Below are positions 23,754 to 29,327 of a DNA stretch of 30,851 nucleotides, piece after piece. The stretch is from a virus, in the IMG/VR virus record IMGVR_UViG_3300034198_004497, positions 1 to 30,851 of that record. One strand, written 5' to 3'. Under the pieces are notes generated by a model that made no database searches, had not been told where the DNA came from, and saw only the letters and a program-made list of their open reading frames with translations. The translations under genes and the position numbers were made by a program. Position 1 is the stretch's first letter, and each line of letters begins with the position of its first letter.

Positions 23754-24592
23754 GTGAAGCAGTACCCCTCATCGCAGGTTTCAATGTCTGGTGACACGTC
23801 GAAAATAGGGAGCATGTTCTGAGCCTCAGGTATTGCTTCTCTCAGCGGCTTGGCGAACCTAGTCAGATAGACATGATCTTTTCCTAGTTCGTCTCGGCGC
23901 TCGTTGAGCAAATCTTCGAGTGCCGCTGACTTCTCAAACAACTCTGGCTCGTCTCTCCGCATTTCTGCCCACACTTGGGGCCGGTGAAACGGGCAGAAGA
24001 AGCACGATGACTTCGGCGGCACCGGCAGACCAGCAGCAGCAATAACCTGCTGGCAGCGCGAACGGTCCATGCTTACGTCGATCAGAGGGTAGATCGGCTT
24101 TTCGTACGGCATGGATTTCTTGTTTGATACTCGTTGAATCTCGTCAGTGCTGATGCCAATGCAGACCTCGAAAGGGTTTTCGGCGGTAGCGCCGTGCTTT
24201 TTGAGCCACTTTCCTACCACAGCAATCTTGAAGTCTGCCGTGCAACTACGAGTACCTGGGGCGCCATTGTCCATCCGAATCGGAATCGGCAGGCTTCGGG
24301 AGCCTTCTCGAGTAAGGCGACCCATCAAGGTTTCGGTGTCCCCGTTACGCTTGACCCGATCCATGACTTCGATGTGAACTCCGTTTTTTGCGGCCCACGG
24401 AAGCATGACTTCTCGAACGTAGACCAGCGTTGCTGGGTGCTCACTGTCATCGCCTACGTTAGCCATGATTGCTGCGTCGATAGGTGGAATCCTACCTTGC
24501 GCCGACAGCACGATCATCGCTGTCGATTGCACTCCACCCCCATAACTGATGATCCGTCGGTGCTTGATGTCAACCACGGGTGAACGCTCCAT
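23750..24592 (-). CDS. PP-loop ATPase, PAPS-reductase-like protein
   Basis: The protein (280 residues from ATG at 24592) has an N-terminal PP-loop SYGGGVQSTAM at about residues 15-25, which binds ATP and activates a substrate by adenylation. Further conserved patterns are a central NGAPGTRSCTADFK, a later ISTDEIQR, and SSCFFCPFHRPQVWAEM near residues 185-200. The C-x2-C with the earlier Cys suggests a metal or Fe-S site. Proteins of this pattern are often labelled phosphoadenosine phosphosulfate reductase in phages but lack a sulfur-assimilation context. Nucleobase or tRNA thiolation, or DNA modification, is equally possible. The start overlaps the upstream gene by 23 bases; a GTG at 24577 would shorten that overlap. 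Confidence 0.75.
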   Translation of the reverse strand: MERSPVVDIKHRRIISYGGGVQSTAMIVLSAQGRIPPIDAAIMANVGDDSEHPATLVYVREVMLPWAAKNGVHIEVMDRVKRNGDTETLMGRLTREGSRSLPIPIRMDNGAPGTRSCTADFKIAVVGKWLKKHGATAENPFEVCIGISTDEIQRVSNKKSMPYEKPIYPLIDVSMDRSRCQQVIAAAGLPVPPKSSCFFCPFHRPQVWAEMRRDEPELFEKSAALEDLLNERRDELGKDHVYLTRFAKPLREAIPEAQNMLPIFDVSPDIETCDEGYCFT

Positions 24593-25037
24593 TCTGGTTG
24601 TCGTAGCCAGCGGCTTGAAGTAGCGACAGAGCGTTTCCGAGTCGCATACGGATGGGAATGAGACCGTCGAGCAGTCCTAACGGTAGTCCCCCGCACAAGT
24701 GGGCGAACGTGTGCGTACGCATGACAGCCCACCACTCATCGGCTCGGTCAGGACCGATGCCTTTGCGTTTCATTACGAGGAAGCCGATTTGCGCCTCCGC
24801 GTTGACGATTTCAGCGTCGGTCTCGGCCAACCACTTGTCTACGAGCGAGTCGCTGGCACGAATGGCTGCTTCACCAGCTTTGACCTCGATGATGACTCCG
24901 GGGCACACCAGCACGTCGCCTTTATCCATGCTGCCGGCTAATGCTCGACGCTCGGCGTCAGGGAAGCCGTTGACTTTGCAGGCTCGCACTACGGCAGATT
25001 CAGCCGCGGTGCCGATGTTCTTGGATCGGTTAGTCAT
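24570..25037 (-). CDS. PD-(D/E)XK nuclease, Holliday-junction-resolvase-like
   Basis: The 155-residue protein contains GTAAESAVVRACKVNGFPDAERR, then GSMDKGDVLVCPGVIIEVKAGEAA at about residues 30-55. The E...(G)D...(I)EVK pattern is the PD-(D/E)XK active site seen in Hjc-type resolvases and related phage nucleases. The active-site Glu-Ala-Lys strand ends EVKAGEA, and a following helical part carries a second conserved acidic region. In this recombination operon it likely cuts branched or joint molecules left by the annealing protein. Its ATG overlaps the stop of the preceding gene (ATGA) and has GAGGGGAAG as ribosome site. VRR-NUC or other endonuclease subfamilies remain possible. Confidence 0.7.
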   Translation of the reverse strand: MTNRSKNIGTAAESAVVRACKVNGFPDAERRALAGSMDKGDVLVCPGVIIEVKAGEAAIRASDSLVDKWLAETDAEIVNAEAQIGFLVMKRKGIGPDRADEWWAVMRTHTFAHLCGGLPLGLLDGLIPIRMRLGNALSLLQAAGYDNQNGAFTRG

Positions 25038-25594
25038 ATCTTCCCCTCAAATAGATCGTAAGATTTATTGCTTTCCGTCATAGGTAGAACAATGGACGAT
25101 GGTCGTGACCGACTCCATGTGCGTGACCATCGCTTCTTCGGACCCGTTGGCTGATCTGTGCGACGTGGCTTCCCGTCACTGCCGGTCCATTGACCTCCGG
25201 TAGTTTTGCCTTCGTATTCCCAACCAGCAGCACGCAAGGTGACTCCTGCTTCTGATTCCAGCGTGTAAGTCTGAATCCGAATGAATCCCATTGCGCGACA
25301 GGTAGCAGCAGCGGCACCATAAAGCATTGAACAAGCATTTGGCGTGCCGTCTGATGCCAACCTTGTCACTTCCGCAACATCGCGTGGATGACCAGCAAGT
25401 CTCGCCACGGGCCTGCCAACAACAGCGACACCATGAAGCACGCCGTCAGAGTCAATAACTCCCAACGAGAAGCGATGACTTACGACAGGCTTGTGGTGTC
25501 GATGCCACACCAATATTGCTGTGTTTGCTTCCTTCAAAGTGAGAGGGACGACAAACAGGGAATGATCAGTCACGGCGTCTGTTGCGCTCTGCAT
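25034..25594 (-). CDS. XF1762-type (GNAT-like) protein
   Basis: This 186-residue protein begins with a leader of about 12 residues and then FVVPLTLKEANTAILVWHRHHKPVVSHRFSLGV. Further motifs are GRPVARLAGHPRDVAEVTRLASDGTPNACSMLYGAAAATCRAMGF and IQTYTLESEAGVTLRAAGWEYEGKT. The H-R-H-H plus EVTR and A-CR-MG-Y/F-I pattern defines the XF1762 family of phage and plasmid proteins, related in fold to acetyltransferases and of unknown substrate. The C-terminus is basic (KPRRTDQPTGPKKRWSRTWSR). It overlaps the small membrane-protein gene by 29 bases at its start and its stop overlaps the nuclease start. Confidence 0.75.
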   Translation of the reverse strand: MQSATDAVTDHSLFVVPLTLKEANTAILVWHRHHKPVVSHRFSLGVIDSDGVLHGVAVVGRPVARLAGHPRDVAEVTRLASDGTPNACSMLYGAAAATCRAMGFIRIQTYTLESEAGVTLRAAGWEYEGKTTGGQWTGSDGKPRRTDQPTGPKKRWSRTWSRSRPSSIVLPMTESNKSYDLFEGKI

Positions 25595-25745
25595 CTAGCC
25601 GCACCACCAGTCGTTCTTGACGATCGCGCATCGCCGCGATTCGTGGCTCCTGCGACTCACGGCCACGCTTGAAAGCGATGTTGCTGACGATGATGGTGTA
25701 GATGGGCAGCACGATGACGAGCGCCCAGATGAGGTCGTTGTTCAT
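25566..25745 (-). CDS. 59-residue single-pass membrane protein
   Basis: On the minus strand an ATG at 25743-25745 overlaps the stop of the RecB-like gene (ATGA) and opens a 59-codon frame. It reads MNNDLIWALVIVLPIYTIIV, then SNIAFKRGRESQEPRIAAMR and a basic tail ending RNRRRD. Residues 5-25 form one membrane segment, and the C-terminal 35 residues are helical and highly charged, so the basic tail probably stays in the cytoplasm. It fills the 147-base gap between two annotated-size genes. The coupling, composition and frame support a real gene. Membrane attachment of recombination or replication machinery, or a superinfection function, are guesses. Confidence 0.65.
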   Translation of the reverse strand: MNNDLIWALVIVLPIYTIIVSNIAFKRGRESQEPRIAAMRDRQERLVVRLDAERNRRRD

Positions 25746-26683
25746 GAGCGCACCTTCCGCACGTCAAGGCGCTCGTAGCCGGCCCGCTCGAACGAGGGAA
25801 CCTGCGAGCCGTTGATGTACGTCCAACGTGCCTGGTATCGCCCGGTAGAGCCGGACACCCCCACCAGCATGGCTTTAGCTTCGTCCTTCAAACGCTTGGC
25901 TTCCTTCTCGAGACGCTGGCCTTCGACGTACATATCTATCGCCCCGACGAGCTCGGGGTCGCTGATGTATTCGCTGTTTTCGTCAGGGAGGCTGCCGCGG
26001 CAAGCAGTGAAGAACTCGCAAATCTTCTCGCACACGGGCGCTGCCACGTCACGTTCAGCGTCCTCGTTATTGACGACCGCGTACGTCACGTCGTCAATCC
26101 ACGAACTGATCTGGTCAGTAAGCGACCAGTCGGCTTCCTCAATCTCGACGTACGGCATTTCTGTGGCACCGGAACGGTCGAGGTAGACGTTGCAGACGTA
26201 GATCGGCTTAGTCGGGTCAAGCCAACCCTTCTCGATTGCACCCAGCAGGTACAGGTGGCGCTGGAACTTGTTGGACTGGTCGGAGCCGTAGCGTGCGACG
26301 TACTCGAGGCCGTCCTTAGTTTTGAGGTCGATGATTGCGTTCCAGTCGGGGGCAACAATGTCGGGGGTGCCGCTGACTTCCGCACCGTTCGGCAGGGTGG
26401 CGGTGACGCGTTCCTGCTCAACGATCCAGTCGGGGAACTGAACCTTGATGATGCTTTCCACGAAGTTGTGAATGGCCGTGCCAACACCGGCAGCCCACAC
26501 GGGCGTCGAATCTGTTGCCTTGACTCCTTTCGTCATGAGTGCTGCCTTTTGCCGGCAGAACCCGATGTTGGAGGGGCCGAGTTGACCGGCAGCGGCTTGC
26601 TTGGATCGAGCGGAGCCGTGGATGCCGGCTTTGATCGCCTCAGCGAACACGAACGAGATTGTCTGTGCGTCGGGGGTGCTCAT
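25742..26683 (-). CDS. RecB/Cas4-like PD-(D/E)XK exonuclease with probable Fe-S cluster
   Basis: The 313-residue protein likely resects DNA ends to feed the Rad52-like annealing protein encoded just upstream, overlapping by ATGA. The nuclease core has VSGTPDIVAPDWNAIIDLKTKDG at about residues 100-123: the acidic PD and the D-x-K catalytic pair. A conserved H in AIHNFVESI lies near residue 71. Cys43 (NIGFCRQ), together with VCEKICEFFTACRG near residues 217-231, supplies one distant and three clustered Cys (C-x3-C-x5-C). This is the arrangement that binds a 4Fe-4S cluster in Cas4 and AddB-type nucleases. The start has AAGGAGG. A lambda-Exo-like role in annealing recombination is inferred. Confidence 0.8.
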   Translation of the reverse strand: MSTPDAQTISFVFAEAIKAGIHGSARSKQAAAGQLGPSNIGFCRQKAALMTKGVKATDSTPVWAAGVGTAIHNFVESIIKVQFPDWIVEQERVTATLPNGAEVSGTPDIVAPDWNAIIDLKTKDGLEYVARYGSDQSNKFQRHLYLLGAIEKGWLDPTKPIYVCNVYLDRSGATEMPYVEIEEADWSLTDQISSWIDDVTYAVVNNEDAERDVAAPVCEKICEFFTACRGSLPDENSEYISDPELVGAIDMYVEGQRLEKEAKRLKDEAKAMLVGVSGSTGRYQARWTYINGSQVPSFERAGYERLDVRKVRS

Positions 26684-27513
26684 GCCTGATCCTCCTTAGC
26701 GAACGAACCAGCGGCAACGAGGTCCGCGAGTTGCCCGTACGTTATGTTTCCGTGACCTGGCACTTCGGTCATCATGGTCAGAATGTCGGTTCCGGTGGCC
26801 GCGGATTTGAGCGACGCGACGACAAGGACACGCTCGCGGGCCTTCGAGTTGCTAGCGACCGCGCGCAGCTCGGAGAGCCACATTTCGTGATCGACAGTCA
26901 ACGGCAGGTCGTCTGTCTCAGTCTGAGACACTGCCTTCGGGTTGGTGCGGCTGATTTCTTCCCGAGGCGGGTTGTAGGTCGCCTCGTCCTTCGAGTGAGC
27001 CTCATCCCCAAGATCGTTGACTGGCGCTTCCTGCACCACACCAGCAGCCATGTCGGGACGCACGATGGTGCCCATGACGAACGCCGACTTCTGACCCTTG
27101 TTGTAGAGGCTCAGACCGAACTGGTCGCCAAGGTTGCTGCATGCCCGCTTGATTGCAGTAGACACCGCCGATGTGAGTGCTAGTGCGTGCGCTTCGGCCC
27201 GGTCAGGTTGAGGCATGTTGCCACTGGCGTGGCTGTCCTGATACGACGCAAGAAACGTGCCGTCCGGGGCGTCAATGCTGACCTCGACGGTGGCCCGGTA
27301 GCCGACCTTCCACCGCTTCTGCTCGTTCTGTTCCTCAAACAGCATCACCGTCTCAACGACGCGGGTAGACCAGCGCCCGAAGCCGAAGATGCGGTTCATG
27401 TGTGCGCGAATGTCGTGCTGCGCGACGTAAGACATGCCCTTCAAGTCAAGGACTCGAGTCGGGTTGATGGGGGCGATCAAACGATCGTATTGCTCGTTGG
27501 AAAGGTAAGACAT
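26680..27513 (-). CDS. Rad52-like single-strand DNA annealing protein
   Basis: The protein anneals complementary single strands in phage recombination. The start is taken as the ATG at 27513, with GGGAG seven bases upstream; the promoter lies close enough that the upstream ATG at 27543 would fall near or before the start of transcription. It has 277 residues. The N-terminal 150 contain GMSYVAQHDIRAHMNRIFGFGRWSTRVV, a beta strand region (YRATVEVSIDAPDGTFLASYQDSHASG), and AEAHALALTSAVSTAIKRACSNLGDQFGLSLYNKG. The last pattern (A.K.A.S.A.KRA...G...G..LY) is the Rad52/Rad22 signature. The C-terminal part is acidic and variable, ending KEDQA, possibly an SSB or partner contact. The leader is complementary to the loop of the sRNA at 29328-29460. 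Confidence 0.85.
   Translation of the reverse strand: MSYLSNEQYDRLIAPINPTRVLDLKGMSYVAQHDIRAHMNRIFGFGRWSTRVVETVMLFEEQNEQKRWKVGYRATVEVSIDAPDGTFLASYQDSHASGNMPQPDRAEAHALALTSAVSTAIKRACSNLGDQFGLSLYNKGQKSAFVMGTIVRPDMAAGVVQEAPVNDLGDEAHSKDEATYNPPREEISRTNPKAVSQTETDDLPLTVDHEMWLSELRAVASNSKARERVLVVASLKSAATGTDILTMMTEVPGHGNITYGQLADLVAAGSFAKEDQA
26914..26930. repeat. dispersed palindrome, copy 5 (TGTCTCAGTCTGAGACA)
   Basis: This copy lies inside the Rad52-like gene and is identical in sequence to copy 1. It is read as V-S-Q-T-E-T in the variable C-terminal part of the protein, where a non-structural sequence can be tolerated. Confidence 0.85.
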
Positions 27514-27531
27514 GGTTTTTCTCCCTAGTTG
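27514..27531 (-). promoter_or_regulatory. ribosome-binding leader of the Rad52-like gene, sRNA-complementary
   Basis: On the minus strand the bases before the ATG read CAACTAGGGAGAAAAACC, with GGGAG as the ribosome-binding site. The + strand RNA from 29335-29352 (GGTTTTTCTCCCTGGTTG) pairs with all 18 bases, 17 Watson-Crick and one G-U. Pairing would cover the ribosome site and reach the start codon, so repression of translation is the expected effect. Confidence 0.6.
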
Positions 27532-27544
27532 CTTGTTTGTCATG

Positions 27545-27573
27545 ATTTTAGTGCAACGTGCATTGTGAGTCAA
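27545..27573 (-). promoter_or_regulatory. sigma70-type promoter for the annealing/nuclease operon
   Basis: On the minus strand TTGACT (27568-27573) and TAAAAT (27545-27550) are separated by exactly 17 bases, each one mismatch from consensus. Transcription would begin near 27538 and leave a leader of about 25 bases ending in the AGGGAG site. The -35 overlaps the stop codon of the HNH gene. This would drive the genes from 27513 down to 23433. Confidence 0.7.
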
Positions 27574-27929
27574 GGTGCGTTTGGTGCAGTTGGGTCTGTG
27601 ATAGCGAGCGTTTTGCCACCAGCGTCATCGAGCAGCCACCACTGTCCTCGCAAGATGACGGGAACATCGGATGGTTCCTGCCACTGGTGTACGAGCCAGC
27701 CGTTCTTGTACGACTTGGCTCGCCACATTTCCACCATCCGTAGATGACAGGTTGAGCACAGGTGCAGCAGGTTGCACGCCCGGTCGATTATGTCACTCCT
27801 GCTGCCACCCATTTTTCGTGGCTTGCGATGGTGCATGTGCATGAAGTGGGTGGACAGCCCGCAAATCTCGCATCGCCCACCGGAGCGTTCCCTGACTGTC
27901 TCACGCTGAGACGTGGGGATGCCGCTCAT
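27570..27929 (-). CDS. HNH endonuclease
   Basis: From the ATG at 27929 this is a 119-residue protein. It has Cys20 and Cys23 (CEIC), a catalytic HH at 33-34 in MHMHHRKPRKMGG, Asn53, Cys58 and Cys61 (CSTC), and His62. Together these form the zinc-stabilised beta-beta-alpha HNH fold that nicks or cuts DNA. The C-terminal half (YKNGWLVHQWQEPSDVPVILRGQWWLL) is an added beta region typical of phage HNH proteins that act in packaging or replication, though here it is far from the terminase. The ATG overlaps the stop of the 28-residue microprotein (ATGA), which supports this start over an in-frame TTG at 28034. It also carries palindrome copy 6. Confidence 0.8.
   Translation of the reverse strand: MSGIPTSQRETVRERSGGRCEICGLSTHFMHMHHRKPRKMGGSRSDIIDRACNLLHLCSTCHLRMVEMWRAKSYKNGWLVHQWQEPSDVPVILRGQWWLLDDAGGKTLAITDPTAPNAP
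27897..27913. repeat. dispersed palindrome, copy 6 (TGTCTCACGCTGAGACG)
   Basis: This is the only imperfect copy: one outer base differs (G in place of A at 27913). It sits near the 5-prime end of the HNH gene and encodes S-Q-R-E-T on the minus strand. Both arms otherwise match the consensus. Confidence 0.75.
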
Positions 27930-28012
27930 GAGTCGCTGCACAGGCGACACCAGCGCCACAACCAGCCGCCGCAGTTGCCGCAGCGTCGAATCTCGCGCTC
28001 CGTGGAAGTCAC
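27926..28012 (-). CDS. 28-residue CxxC...CxxC microprotein
   Basis: A GTG (28010-28012) starting at the GTGA overlap with the previous gene's stop opens a frame of 28 residues and ends in a TGA that overlaps the HNH ATG (ATGA). The protein is VTSTEREIRR followed by CGNCGGWLWRWCRLC and SDS. Cys11, Cys14, Cys22 and Cys25 form a CxxC-x7-CxxC zinc knuckle with three Trp between. AAGGAG lies five bases before the GTG. Both junctions and the ribosome site fit a real gene. It lies between a zinc-ribbon replication protein and an HNH nuclease and may bind zinc or a partner. Its function is unknown. Confidence 0.6.
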   Translation of the reverse strand: MTSTEREIRRCGNCGGWLWRWCRLCSDS

Positions 28013-28545
28013 TTGGTCTCCTTGATGCCGGCAATCGAATCCCACGCCACGCTTTTTGCTGGCTTGATGTACGGAGTGGGCGGTACGGGGAAGCCGCACT
28101 CGCAGTAGTTGTGACGACCAGCGGTGATGAACTTTGAGCACCCCTGGCATCGCACCGTGTGGGTCACCCCAACATCATCGAGGGTGAGACTGACAAGGGT
28201 GAGCTTCTCGCCGCAGTTGACGCACCGGGCGTTCATTCCGGGGGACGAACCGCGCTGATACGGCTGGGAGCAGCTCGAACATTCAGGCGAACCGACCGAC
28301 GTATCTGTGGCGCGCCGCGAGTTTGCCCGCAACTGCTCTTGGATGCCCGTCACAGTGACCTGATGCGGGTTAGCGGAGCCGTACCAGCGGTGAATGACCG
28401 TGACAACCTCATCGAGTTGCCACGACCGCAGGTACAGCATCCACGCCTGCACTTTTGCGGCCCGTGCTTCCTCAGTGGACACCCGGTGGCGAGGATCAAG
28501 ACCTTCCACCGTCAACAGCAATGATCGAACCTCGTCGGCGTTCAC
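28009..28545 (-). CDS. replication accessory protein with multiple zinc-ribbon pairs
   Basis: The 178-residue protein starts at a GTG that overlaps the initiator stop (GTGA), after AGGAGG. Residues 1-75 are helical (MNADEVRSLLLTVEGLDPRH, then WMLYLRSWQLDEVVTVIHRWYG and VTVTGIQEQL), with the spacing of small helicase-loader proteins such as the G39P type. The rest has CSSC at 89-92, CVNC at 108-111, CQGC at 133-136 and CEC at 148-150, forming two zinc ribbons. Its place directly after the replication initiator supports a role in loading the replicative helicase. The loader label is an inference from pattern and context. Confidence 0.6.
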   Translation of the reverse strand: MNADEVRSLLLTVEGLDPRHRVSTEEARAAKVQAWMLYLRSWQLDEVVTVIHRWYGSANPHQVTVTGIQEQLRANSRRATDTSVGSPECSSCSQPYQRGSSPGMNARCVNCGEKLTLVSLTLDDVGVTHTVRCQGCSKFITAGRHNYCECGFPVPPTPYIKPAKSVAWDSIAGIKETK

Positions 28546-29279
28546 AGGGAACCTCCTGAGAGCCGCTCTAAAGCCTCCACGAAGGCCGGGTCCATGCCGG
28601 CGTAGGCAGCGGGCTGTTCGTCAAGCCACCGCTGCGCCCACAGCCACGTTGCAGGGTGTGGGACGTACTGCTCGCCCGCGGCAAGGTTCCATCCGATGCC
28701 TTTGCGAGTCGCTTCGATGACTTGCTCGGCAGTCGTCTCCTTCATGGCAGCGCGCCACGCTCGAGCCGCTGCGCCCTTGGCGACCTTGCGAGGAACGACC
28801 CTCCACCAGTCGTCAAATCCGACGCTCGGCGTCGCGTTAGCGGCGGTGAGCAAGAGTTCTTGTTCTTGGTCTTGTTCTATTGGTCTTGTTTGTCCCCCAT
28901 CCACGGGGGGGGAGTCCCCCACTGACGGGGGGGTGGTATCCCCCACTGATGGGGGGGTATCTTCGTCGGGCCGCGAGTAAGCTTTAGGGATCACCACGTC
29001 GAGCAGCCGGGTCGATGACGACACTTGCACTCCTGTTGCGCCGTACTGAGGCGAACGGTCGATGACACCGTTTTGCACCAACTCTTTGATGAGCCGCTGC
29101 GTCGTGTTGACTGAAATCCCTAGTGCTTCGCTGACTGTCGAAGTCGAAGGCCAGCAGTAGCCTTTTTCGTCAGCGTACGTCGCGTACAGCGCGTACAGCG
29201 CCTTTGCCTGCGGAGATAACGATGGATCGCGCATGATCGTTGATGCGATGACACCAAACGAACGTGAAAGCCTAGACAC
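28542..29279 (-). CDS. winged-helix replication initiator
   Basis: The start is the GTG at 29277-29279, four bases after AGGAGG; upstream in-frame starts lack such a site. The 245-residue protein has an N-terminal winged helix (LSPQAKALYALYATYADEKGYCWPSTSTVSEALGISVNTTQRLIKELVQNGVIDRS) of the HTH_36 type. Low-complexity linkers follow (TPPSVGDTTPPSVGD, then QDQEQEL). The C-terminal domain (GFDDWWRVVPRKVAKGAAARAWRAAM, then YVPHPATWLWAQRWLDE) is shared by phage replication initiators. The linker-coding DNA carries the C5-N6-G7/8 repeats, a likely origin, as in lambda O. The accessory protein follows immediately. Confidence 0.8.
   Translation of the reverse strand: MSRLSRSFGVIASTIMRDPSLSPQAKALYALYATYADEKGYCWPSTSTVSEALGISVNTTQRLIKELVQNGVIDRSPQYGATGVQVSSSTRLLDVVIPKAYSRPDEDTPPSVGDTTPPSVGDSPPVDGGQTRPIEQDQEQELLLTAANATPSVGFDDWWRVVPRKVAKGAAARAWRAAMKETTAEQVIEATRKGIGWNLAAGEQYVPHPATWLWAQRWLDEQPAAYAGMDPAFVEALERLSGGSL
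28866..28960. repeat. candidate replication origin: C/G tandem units and direct repeats inside the initiator gene
   Basis: Three tandem units of CCCCC-N6-GGGGGGG(G) lie at 28894-28912, 28916-28933 and 28940-28957, spaced 22 and 24 bases apart. The two left-most inner sequences are ATCCAC and ACTGAC, the third ACTGAT. Beside them, in an AT-richer stretch, TTGGTCTTGTT occurs twice, at 28866-28876 and 28880-28890. The layout of iteron-like units next to AT-rich repeats within the initiator linker resembles phage origins of the lambda O type. The G tracts could also form quadruplexes, and the long homopolymers may slip. Confidence 0.5.
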
Positions 29280-29291
29280 ACTTCCTCCTGG

Positions 29292-29321
29292 TTGACGTGT
29301 TGGATTGTGAGAACGTACAAT
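29292..29321 (+). promoter_or_regulatory. sigma70-type promoter for the + strand sRNA
   Basis: TTGACG (29292-29297) and TACAAT (29316-29321) lie 18 bases apart on the + strand. Both are one mismatch from consensus. A start site near 29328 would place the first hairpin of the predicted RNA at its very 5-prime end. It points opposite to the surrounding genes, which would be pointless unless a small RNA is made. Confidence 0.65.
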
Positions 29322-29327
29322 GTGGCG

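Noticed and set aside
23750-24592. PAPS reductase acting in sulfur assimilation
   Set aside because: The PP-loop is present but no thioredoxin or sulfate genes are near, and the PP-loop sequence GGGVQST differs from assimilatory enzymes.
27926-28150. A 74-codon version of the CxxC microprotein starting at 28150
   Set aside because: The upstream part lies fully inside the replication accessory gene and lacks a ribosome site; the GTG at 28010 with AAGGAG and the GTGA junction explain the gene better.
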